Positions 1 to 5,610 of a stretch of DNA of 11,783 nt are shown one piece after another. The stretch is taken from contig SFCS01000034.1 in NCBI GenBank assembly GCA_004558485.1, positions 1 through 11,783 of the forward strand, written 5' to 3'. Under the pieces are notes generated by a model that saw nothing but the letters and a program-made list of their open reading frames with translations, ran no database searches and had not been told where the DNA came from. Both the position numbers and the translations under genes were made by a program. The first letter of the stretch is position 1, and every line of letters starts with the position of its first letter. This DNA is from Ruminococcus sp. (lineage in GTDB: Bacteria; Bacillota; Clostridia; Oscillospirales; Acutalibacteraceae).

Positions 1-992
1 TGGCGCAGGAGAAGGGCTACGGCTGGTTCTTCTCGGGCCTTTCTGACCTGTTCGCCACGGACGACCTGACGCTCATCAACTTCGAGGGTACGCTGACCGA
101 GGAGACGGAAAAGAAGGAGAAGAAGTTCAACTTCAAGGGCCCGGAGGAATACACCGACATCCTGACGCTGGGCAGCGTGGAGGCGGTCACCGTCGCCAAC
201 AACCACACGCTCGACTACGGCGCACAGGGGCGCGAGGACACGATCGCCAACCTGGAAGGCGCGGGCATCGTCGTCTCCGGCAACGGCAAGCTCGGCGTGT
301 TTGAAAAGAACGGCGTGAAGGTCGGCATGACGGGCTACTGCTTCCCGTACACGGACGGCAAGAAGGACATCACCAAGGACGTGAAGGCGCTGCGCGAGAT
401 GGGCTGCCAGATCGTCATCGCGTCCTTCCACTGGGGCAGCGAGTACCGCGAGGACTTCACCGGCGAGCAGCGCACCATCGGCCGCGCGGCGATCAAGGCC
501 GGCGCGGATATCGTCGTGGGCCATCACCCGCATATCGTGCAGGGCATCGAGCGCTATGAGGATTCCTACATCCTCTACTCCGTGGGCAACCTCGTCTTCG
601 GCGGCAACGTCGATCCCAGCGACCGCGACGCCTATGCCGCGCTGCTGCAAGCACTCCCCTCCACCGGTGAGTTCGACGAAATGTTCGAGATCAACGAGCC
701 GGGCATCCTCTATCGTCCGTGGTTCACAACCGCTGCCGGTATCTATCTGTCCACCGTCAACGAAATGCTGCTGCAATCCGACGAGGAAAACCTCTATCTG
801 ATGCCGGCATTCCCCATGACCGAAAAGCCCGTCTCCTTCCGCCTTGCCGCGAAGGGCGGCGCGATCGTGGAGGCAACGATCAAGGGCGACAAGGTAGAGT
901 CACTGCAGGTCACCATGCGGGACGGCGTTCCGGCGCACAGCTACACCGTCTATCTGCGCGGAAAGAAGCTGGATACCGTCAAAGCACAATAA
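1..992 (+). CDS. CapA-family protein (5'-partial) with a foreign, glycoside-hydrolase-like C-terminus
   Basis: The reading frame is open from base 3, so the gene enters from outside the window; 329 residues are visible. Residues 1-209 are CapA/YwtB-like (poly-gamma-glutamate/capsule family, calcineurin-type metallophosphatase fold). Visible motifs are NFEGTLT (26-32), ANNHTLDYG (65-73), FHWGSEY (142-148), GHHPH (173-177) and SVGNLVFGGN (193-202). The signal peptide and first metal-binding motif lie upstream of the window. From about residue 210 (base 630) the expected CapA ending is not seen. The tail instead carries RPWFTTAAG, STVNEMLLQS, LMPAFP and a beta-rich end, which resembles the C-terminal part of GH95/GH65-like glycoside hydrolases. 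Codon use shifts at the same place: by hand count 15 of 209 codons end in A/T before it and 28 of 120 after it. No frameshift is visible. The internal GTG at 177 is not a plausible start because CapA motifs lie upstream of it. The CapA call is firm; the tail assignment is from memory of the family pattern. Confidence 0.8.
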   Translation, partial: AQEKGYGWFFSGLSDLFATDDLTLINFEGTLTEETEKKEKKFNFKGPEEYTDILTLGSVEAVTVANNHTLDYGAQGREDTIANLEGAGIVVSGNGKLGVFEKNGVKVGMTGYCFPYTDGKKDITKDVKALREMGCQIVIASFHWGSEYREDFTGEQRTIGRAAIKAGADIVVGHHPHIVQGIERYEDSYILYSVGNLVFGGNVDPSDRDAYAALLQALPSTGEFDEMFEINEPGILYRPWFTTAAGIYLSTVNEMLLQSDEENLYLMPAFPMTEKPVSFRLAAKGGAIVEATIKGDKVESLQVTMRDGVPAHSYTVYLRGKKLDTVKAQ

Positions 993-998
993 CACAAA

Positions 999-1037
999 AA
1001 AATCGCCGCCGCGGAGAATTTCCGCGGCGGCGATTTT
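999..1037. terminator. Bidirectional intrinsic terminator between the CapA-like gene and plsY
   Basis: A perfect 17-bp inverted repeat (999-1015 with 1021-1037) with a GC-rich core and 5-nt loop lies 6 bp after the CapA-like stop codon and 5 bp after the convergent plsY stop. The arms start in an A run and end in a T-rich stretch, so both strands show a hairpin followed by U residues. It probably ends both transcripts. Confidence 0.9.
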
Positions 1038-1042
1038 CATTT

Positions 1043-1759
1043 TCATTTTTTCTCTTTATGACAGGAGATGCGGCTTTCCGTTCCCTTAACGATGCGCACA
1101 AGGTTCGAGCGATGCTTCACAATGACGATGACGGCAATAAGCGCGATCACCAGTGTGCAGAACCAGGTTGCCTCCGGCGACTGGCGATCCACGCAGCCCG
1201 TGAACACATACACGAGAAACGGTGCGGCAAACATCGCCGTGATTGAGGAAAGCGATACCATGCGGCTGATTGCCAGCACGATGCCGAACACGGCAAGGCA
1301 CAACAGCGCCACGCGCCAGTCGAGAATGATGATCATGCCGAGCGAGGTCATGACGCCCTTGCCGCCGCGGAAACCGAAATAGACGGGATAGAGATGCCCC
1401 AAAACGCAGCACACGCCCGCAAGGTATCTTCCGACGATGCGCAGCCCTGTCTCGCTGATCTCCGGCGTGCCGGTCAGCTGCAAATGCATCAGCAGCCATC
1501 CGCCGATGAACACCGCCACGATGCTTTTGGCAAGATCACCGAGCGTTGTAAAGGCCGCCGCCTTGGCGCCGTAGTTACGCAGTATATTGGTAGCACCTGC
1601 GTTGCCGCTGCCCTTTTCCCGCACATCCTCGCGGTACAGACAACGGGACACAATCACTGCGCTGCTGATGCTGCCGAGCAGATAGGACGCGACGGCTGCC
1701 AGCAACACCGAAAGCCAACTGTTCGGAACTGCCGCCTGCAATGTTTGCAACATCGGCAT
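1043..1759 (-). CDS. plsY: Acyl-phosphate:glycerol-3-phosphate acyltransferase PlsY
   Basis: This integral membrane enzyme transfers the acyl group from acyl-phosphate to glycerol-3-phosphate, giving lysophosphatidic acid. It is the first committed step of phospholipid synthesis in bacteria using the PlsX/PlsY route. The 238-aa product has several hydrophobic segments and the family's conserved loops: GSGNAGATN (50-58), D75/K78 after a glycine, and GHLYPVYFGFRGGKGV (121-136), followed by KHRSNLVRI near the C-terminus. It is somewhat longer than the usual 200-215 aa, with an extended periplasmic-type loop (about 185-198) and a polar tail. Two in-frame ATGs (1759 and 1753) are possible. GGAGA lies 2 nt before the first and about 8 nt before the second, so MLQTLQ is a realistic alternative start. 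It begins 20 bp after the der stop, so the two are probably cotranscribed, a gene order also seen in other Firmicutes. Confidence 0.95.
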   Translation of the reverse strand: MPMLQTLQAAVPNSWLSVLLAAVASYLLGSISSAVIVSRCLYREDVREKGSGNAGATNILRNYGAKAAAFTTLGDLAKSIVAVFIGGWLLMHLQLTGTPEISETGLRIVGRYLAGVCCVLGHLYPVYFGFRGGKGVMTSLGMIIILDWRVALLCLAVFGIVLAISRMVSLSSITAMFAAPFLVYVFTGCVDRQSPEATWFCTLVIALIAVIVIVKHRSNLVRIVKGTESRISCHKEKK

Positions 1760-1779
1760 GCTCTCCTTTCTCCTGCCGT

Positions 1780-3111
1780 TTACTTTTTCGGGTTATCCCC
1801 TTTTTCCCGCACGATGAACCGCACGGGTGTGCCCTCCAGTCCGAAGGTATCGCGAATTTGATTTTCGAGATACCGCTGATAGGAAAAATGGAACAGGTCG
1901 GCACGGTTGACGAAAAACACGAATGTGGGGGGCTTGGTGGATGCCTGCGTCATATAGTATATGCGCAACCGTCTGCCCTTATCTGTCGGAGGCTGCACGC
2001 GGGTGGTCGCCTGCGCCAGCACATCGTTGAGCATGCCGGTCGAAATGCGCATCGCGTTCTGCTGCGCCACCGCTTTGATAAGCTCAAACAGCCTTTCCAC
2101 ACGCTGCCCTGTCTTGGCGGATAGGAAAATGAACGGTGCATACGGCATGAACGAAAAGTCGTTTGCAAGCTTTTTGCGCATGGCGTCCATGGTCTTGTCG
2201 TCCTTTTCTACGGCATCCCACTTGTTGACGGCGATGATGCACGCCTTGCCCTGCTCATGTGCGATGCCGGCGACCTTGCTGTCCTGCTCGGTGAAGCCCT
2301 CAACGCCGTCGATCATGATGACGCAGACATCCGCACGCTCCACCGCCATCTGCGCGCGCAACACGCTGTAGCGTTCGATGTCGTCGTCCACCTTGCTCTT
2401 GCGGCGCAATCCCGCCGTGTCGATGAACACAAAGTGACCGCTGTCGTTGATGACCTCGGTGTCGATGGCGTCGCGCGTCGTGCCCGCAATGTCGGACACG
2501 ATGACGCGCTCCTCCCCCGCCACGCGGTTGATGAGCGAGGATTTTCCGGCGTTCGGCTTGCCGATGACGGCGACCCTTATGATGTCGTCGTTGGCCTCTT
2601 CCTCCTCTTCCACGGGCAGATGCGCCAAAACAGCATCGAGAAGATCGCCCGTGCCGTGACCGTGCACGGAAGAGACCGCGACCGGCTCGCCCAGTCCCAG
2701 GTTATAAAACTCATAAAACTCCGGCGGCAGATCGCCTGCGCGGTCGCATTTGTTGACGCAAAGCACCACAGGCTTGCCGCTTTTTTTGAGCATGACGGCA
2801 ATTTCCATATCGGTCGCCGTGACGCCCGCGTTGATGTCGGTGACCAGAACGATCACCTGCGCCTGCTCGATCGCAAGCTGTGCCTGCTGCCGCATGCCGG
2901 CAAGCAGCACATCATCGGTGCGCGGCTCGATACCGCCGGTATCCGCCAGCATAAAGGTGCGTCCGCACCACTCACAGGGAGCAAAAATACGGTCGCGCGT
3001 CACGCCGGGGGTGTCCTTCACGATAGACAAGCGCTGACCGATCAGCTTATTAAACAGTGTGGATTTTCCCACATTCGGACGGCCGACCACCGCCACTACC
3101 GCGCGTCCCAT
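1780..3111 (-). CDS. der: Ribosome biogenesis GTPase Der (EngA)
   Basis: Der is the essential double-G-domain GTPase that acts in late assembly of the 50S subunit. The 443-aa length is typical. G domain 1 has GRPNVGKST (10-18), DTGG (57-60) and NKCD (120-123). G domain 2 has GKPNAGKSS (184-192), DTAG (231-234) and NKWD (296-299). An acidic linker with five consecutive Glu (168-172) joins the domains. A KH-like C-terminal domain follows from about residue 355 and ends in a basic stretch. All nucleotide-binding motifs look intact. The ATG is preceded by AGGAGGT at 6-7 nt, which fixes the start. It heads a likely der-plsY transcript that ends at the hairpin at 999-1037. Confidence 0.98.
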   Translation of the reverse strand: MGRAVVAVVGRPNVGKSTLFNKLIGQRLSIVKDTPGVTRDRIFAPCEWCGRTFMLADTGGIEPRTDDVLLAGMRQQAQLAIEQAQVIVLVTDINAGVTATDMEIAVMLKKSGKPVVLCVNKCDRAGDLPPEFYEFYNLGLGEPVAVSSVHGHGTGDLLDAVLAHLPVEEEEEANDDIIRVAVIGKPNAGKSSLINRVAGEERVIVSDIAGTTRDAIDTEVINDSGHFVFIDTAGLRRKSKVDDDIERYSVLRAQMAVERADVCVIMIDGVEGFTEQDSKVAGIAHEQGKACIIAVNKWDAVEKDDKTMDAMRKKLANDFSFMPYAPFIFLSAKTGQRVERLFELIKAVAQQNAMRISTGMLNDVLAQATTRVQPPTDKGRRLRIYYMTQASTKPPTFVFFVNRADLFHFSYQRYLENQIRDTFGLEGTPVRFIVREKGDNPKK

Positions 3112-3131
3112 TCACTTACCTCCTAAAAAAC

Positions 3132-3161
3132 AGCATACCATCGATTGACAAGGGGATACAA
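3132..3161 (-). promoter_or_regulatory. Possible extended -10 promoter for der
   Basis: On the minus strand TATGCT (3132-3137) is preceded by TGG, which forms an extended -10 element. A weak -35-like TTGTAT (3156-3161) lies 18 nt further upstream. The short leader would end in the strong der ribosome binding site. Only half of the -35 matches consensus, so this is a candidate and not a firm call. Confidence 0.3.
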
Positions 3162-3419
3162 GGTTTTGACGGGCATAAATGCACGCATACTGCGTCAAGG
3201 CATTTGAAAATACGAACAGTATTTCCTGCGCGCCTTTCCTTGTCTGAGCACATTTCTGTTCCGGCAAAACTGCTTTGCACCTGCCGCCGATGCATTTTTG
3301 CGTGAGTTTTGGTTTTTGAACCGCAGGCGGGCCGGCGCCCACCAAGGTGAAAAGACAAAAAGCGCCGAAAAGTCGCGGCGGCAGGCTTGTTTGCCCTTGT
3401 CAACCGATGATAACATAAA
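3162..3419. other. Intergenic stretch between rpmF terminator and der; no gene recognised
   Basis: Together with the candidate der promoter and the rpmF terminator, this makes about 350 bp without a supported gene. Minus-strand frames stay open here for up to about 380 bp, but none has a ribosome binding site, a recognisable motif or a convincing amino-acid composition. A few small inverted repeats are visible (for example AATAC/GTATT around 3209-3223). I see no tRNA, riboswitch or mobile-element end. It may be leader and regulatory DNA for der, or degraded sequence. Confidence 0.5.
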
Positions 3420-3448
3420 AATAGAGAAGGATGCGCTCCTTCTCTATT
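3420..3448 (-). terminator. Intrinsic terminator of the yceD-rpmF transcript
   Basis: A perfect 12-bp stem (3420-3431 with 3437-3448) with loop TGCGC begins 13 nt beyond the rpmF stop. On the minus strand it is followed by a T-rich run (TTTTATGTT). The plus-strand side has no T tract, so it acts on the leftward transcript. Confidence 0.85.
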
Positions 3449-3461
3449 CCATGTATTCGAC

Positions 3462-3644
3462 TCAGCCCTCGGTCTTAACAACCTGTCTGCCGTCATAGTA
3501 ACCGCAGTTACTGCAGAGACGGTGAGCGCGTTTGTATTCGCCGCACTGGGGGCATTTCATCAATGCCGGAGCAGAAATTTTCCAGAGATTGTTGCGTCTC
3601 TTGTCGCGCCGAGCTTTCGAAGATTTTCTCTTGGGTACCGCCAT
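3462..3644 (-). CDS. rpmF: 50S ribosomal protein L32, zinc-binding form
   Basis: L32 is a small basic protein of the large ribosomal subunit. The 60-aa product starts MAVPKRKSSKARRDKRR, the typical L32 N-terminus. It keeps the four-cysteine zinc ribbon (C31, C34, C44, C47), so it is the zinc-containing C+ form and not a zinc-free paralogue. The start is fixed by AAGGAGGTG 5 nt upstream. It lies 29 bp after the DUF177 gene, its usual bacterial partner, and is followed closely by a hairpin terminator. Confidence 0.98.
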   Translation of the reverse strand: MAVPKRKSSKARRDKRRNNLWKISAPALMKCPQCGEYKRAHRLCSNCGYYDGRQVVKTEG

Positions 3645-3673
3645 GTCAGCACCTCCTTAGTACAAATACAAGA

Positions 3674-4168
3674 CTACTTGATGAGTTGTCTCAACACCTC
3701 AAGACGAGGGTCACTGGTATCCGGTTTGCAGCCGCAGGCACCTTCGTTGAGATCCTTCCCGCAAAAGGGACAGAGTCCGCGGCAATCCTCCCTGCAAAGA
3801 CTTTTGTACGGCAGTTCGAGCAGCATGTCCGACATGACAAGGTCGTCAAGCGGCAACTGATACTGCTGCAAAAGAACAAAGTCGTCGTTCTCGTCATCGC
3901 TGAGAGTGTCCACCAGAATATGCTCGATCGGCAGCGTGTACCGTTTTTCATAATTGCGCAGACATCGATCACACTGTCCGTGATAGATGAAGGAAATCTC
4001 CGCGCGCAGCACCACGACATCTGCCGAGGCAGTCACCGTTCCCTGCACACGCACAGGCGTCAGAAACGGTTTCGCGTTTCCCAGCGTCTCTGCGGAAAAA
4101 TCCAGTTCTGCGTCCACGGGAAGCGTTGAAAGCTCACCCATAAACAACGGTCGCAATTGTAAAAGCAT
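3674..4168 (-). CDS. YceD/DUF177 family protein, rpmF partner
   Basis: DUF177 (YceD; YlbN in Bacillus) proteins are encoded directly upstream of rpmF in many bacteria and are linked to large-subunit rRNA accumulation; the exact mechanism is not settled. The 164-aa product has the family core and two cysteine clusters: CDRC (66-69), and C125, C129, C133-P-F-C136, C145 and C147. These look like metal-binding knuckles typical of the Firmicutes branch. I chose the ATG at 4168, with AGGTG 4 nt upstream, over an in-frame TTG at 4180 that lacks a ribosome binding site. The leader from the predicted start site is only about 20 nt. The gene forms a two-gene operon with rpmF. Confidence 0.9.
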   Translation of the reverse strand: MLLQLRPLFMGELSTLPVDAELDFSAETLGNAKPFLTPVRVQGTVTASADVVVLRAEISFIYHGQCDRCLRNYEKRYTLPIEHILVDTLSDDENDDFVLLQQYQLPLDDLVMSDMLLELPYKSLCREDCRGLCPFCGKDLNEGACGCKPDTSDPRLEVLRQLIK

Positions 4169-4194
4169 ATTACACCTCAAGTGTCACGCATGAT

Positions 4195-4223
4195 ATTATA
4201 ATGGTTTTGGGCGTATTTGTCAA
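4195..4223 (-). promoter_or_regulatory. Consensus sigma-A promoter of yceD-rpmF
   Basis: On the minus strand the -35 is TTGACA (4218-4223) and the -10 is TATAAT (4195-4200), separated by exactly 17 nt. Both hexamers match consensus fully. The predicted start is near 4188, giving a leader of about 20 nt. This fits strong constitutive expression of a ribosomal-protein operon. Confidence 0.92.
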
Positions 4224-4235
4224 TAGATTTTTGCA

Positions 4236-4260
4236 CTTCTTCGGCAATTTTCCGAAAAAG
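4236..4260 (-). terminator. Possible weak terminator after the CofE-like gene
   Basis: A 9-bp stem with one G-U pair on the minus strand (4236-4244 with 4252-4260) starts 4 nt past the CofE-like stop codon. It lacks a clear U tract afterwards, so termination may be inefficient and read-through into yceD-rpmF is possible. Confidence 0.35.
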
Positions 4261-4264
4261 CGGC

Positions 4265-5071
4265 TCAGTCCACCGGGCCGTCCACCGCCTCCATCGGCAC
4301 ATACGGTTCTTCGGGCGCATCGCCGATGTCGCGCACGATGATGAAGGGGGTCAGCTCGTCATCCTGTCCGGCGGGGTTGTCGCGGATCAGCTCCGCCAGT
4401 TCCGCATCCTCCCTATCTGCAAGGTCGGGGGATTTTCCGAGGATTTCCACATCGATGTCGTTGGCGTCCACCACCACGCAGCTGATGCCGAGTGTGTCAT
4501 ATATCTCCTTGCAGACCTTGTCCGGCTCTTTTGGGTTAAGCACCGCCAGCGTGTGGTAGGTCTCAAAGGCGGAATGGTTATAAAACCCATCGATGCCGGC
4601 GACATCCTGCCCGACGATCTTATAGAAAATGCCGCGCTTTCCGAACACCCTGCCGATTGCGCCGCAAAAGACTGCCCACAAAATCAGCGGCAAGCCCTTC
4701 ATATTGATGGCAAGCTGCAGCTTATACGGTTCGTCCATGCCGATACCGTTATGGTTACTGGTGGCAAACTTTGACAGAAACTTCGCCCAAAAGCCCAGTC
4801 GCACGGTCTGCTTTTCCACCGTGTTGTCCTGGCACATGGAAATGACCTTTTCGCCGAGGGTGACGATGTCCCCCGCCTGATACAGCGGAGACACATACTG
4901 CCGCAGCACCTCGACATACGACTCGCCGCGCTCGATGAAGTGCGTTTTCACACCGTAGCGCTCATAGCGCTTTCCGTCCACCTCGCGCAGACCGCGCACA
5001 TAATAGGTCACGCCGTCCTTTTGGCGCTCGTTTTCCTTCTTGTTACGGTTGCCCTCATACCAGATCGCCAT
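4265..5071 (-). CDS. F420-0:gamma-glutamyl ligase-like (CofE-family-like) protein
   Basis: This 268-aa protein resembles the clostridial group annotated as coenzyme F420-0:L-glutamate ligase-like, which shares the CofE fold. The pattern I recognise is KTHFIERGE (42-50), GDIVTLGEKVIS (68-79), FLSKFATSNHNGIGMDEPYK (98-117), FGKRGIFYKIVGQDVAGIDG (143-162), VVVDANDID (199-207) and DNPAGQDDELTPFIIVR (231-247). No F420 biosynthesis genes are visible and such organisms are not expected to make F420, so the natural acceptor is unknown; amide-bond formation with glutamate is inference only. The longer frame to 5269 has a low-quality Arg/Ser-rich N-terminus that overlaps the upstream gene. ATG 5071, with AAAGGA 8 nt upstream, is preferred over ATG 5080. 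It probably follows the P-loop gene in one transcript. Confidence 0.65.
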   Translation of the reverse strand: MAIWYEGNRNKKENERQKDGVTYYVRGLREVDGKRYERYGVKTHFIERGESYVEVLRQYVSPLYQAGDIVTLGEKVISMCQDNTVEKQTVRLGFWAKFLSKFATSNHNGIGMDEPYKLQLAINMKGLPLILWAVFCGAIGRVFGKRGIFYKIVGQDVAGIDGFYNHSAFETYHTLAVLNPKEPDKVCKEIYDTLGISCVVVDANDIDVEILGKSPDLADREDAELAELIRDNPAGQDDELTPFIIVRDIGDAPEEPYVPMEAVDGPVD

Positions 5072-5106
5072 GCCGCACATCCTTTCCGTGCCGCCGAAAA
5101 CGGCAC

Positions 5107-5148
5107 GGCAACCGGCGCCCCCCAAACGGGAACGCCGGTCGCCTTTTT
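5107..5148. repeat. Strong intercistronic inverted repeat
   Basis: Arms 5107-5117 and 5133-5143 form a GC-rich stem. On the minus strand (the coding direction) all 11 positions pair, with one G-U, and the inner CCC/GGG can extend it. On the plus strand one A-C mismatch remains but a TTTTT run (5144-5148) follows. It could therefore be a terminator against antisense transcription, or an mRNA processing or stability element between the P-loop and CofE-like genes. Confidence 0.45.
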
Positions 5149-5159
5149 GTTCTATGTGT

Positions 5160-5564
5160 TCAGATCTCCTGCGCGATCTGTGCAATGTGCGCCGGGATCT
5201 CCGTCTTGTCTGCGGAAACAGACAGAATGATGTTCGCTTCCAAATGTGCCACCTTTTCCACAAAAGCATCCAGCGCCGCCATGTCGGTGCCGCCGATCTT
5301 CAGGGTAGAGTCAATAAAAATATCGGTTATATCGTAATTTCCCGCACACATGCCGGCAACAAAACCGTACAGCTTTTCAAAGCCGCAGATGCCGAAGTCA
5401 GCGGCAGAGACCAATCGCACCTGATGGCTCAGATCATAGGTCAGCGTGTTGTCCTTTTCGATGAACACCACATTGCCTTTCGACTGCGCAACAGCGGTGT
5501 TGCACTGATCCATCAGTTTCTTGGTCTTGCCGGAGCCTTTTTTGCCGAGAATTAAAGTGACCAT
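5160..5564 (-). CDS. Small P-loop ATP-binding protein, function unknown
   Basis: The 134-aa product has a clear Walker A motif, GKKGSGKT (7-14), right at the N-terminus and a Walker B-like strand ITDIFIDS (79-86). The rest is a compact alternating alpha/beta pattern, compatible with a minimal RecA- or thymidine-kinase-like nucleotide-binding domain. No transmembrane segment or extra domain is visible. I recall similar short clostridial proteins, sometimes loosely annotated as ATP-binding or PilT-like, without known function. The start is supported by GGGAGGT 7 nt before the ATG. It sits 46 bp after pgi and 88 bp before the CofE-like gene, so cotranscription with both is likely. A link to glycolysis is not implied by sequence. 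Confidence 0.75.
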   Translation of the reverse strand: MVTLILGKKGSGKTKKLMDQCNTAVAQSKGNVVFIEKDNTLTYDLSHQVRLVSAADFGICGFEKLYGFVAGMCAGNYDITDIFIDSTLKIGGTDMAALDAFVEKVAHLEANIILSVSADKTEIPAHIAQIAQEI

Positions 5565-5587
5565 AACATAAACCTCCCATATATTCT

Positions 5588-5603
5588 ACCGTCCGCAGAC
5601 GGT
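5588..5603 (-). other. Short hairpin between pgi and the P-loop gene
   Basis: A perfect 6-bp stem ACCGTC/GACGGT with a 4-nt loop lies 7 nt past the pgi stop. No T run follows on the minus strand, so it is not a typical terminator. It may stabilise the pgi message or lower expression of the downstream genes. Confidence 0.35.
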
Positions 5604-5610
5604 TATTGAC

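Noticed and set aside
2257..3126. 289-codon plus-strand frame opposite der
   Set aside because: It is an antisense shadow of a complete Der GTPase with no motifs of its own.
3116..3496. 126-codon minus-strand frame between rpmF and der
   Set aside because: It overlaps the rpmF 3' end and terminator in another frame, lacks a ribosome binding site, and shows no recognisable sequence pattern.
5072..5269. N-terminal extension of the CofE-like gene (66 extra residues)
   Set aside because: The extension overlaps the P-loop gene, is Arg/Ser-rich like an out-of-frame translation, and a good ribosome binding site precedes the internal ATG at 5071.
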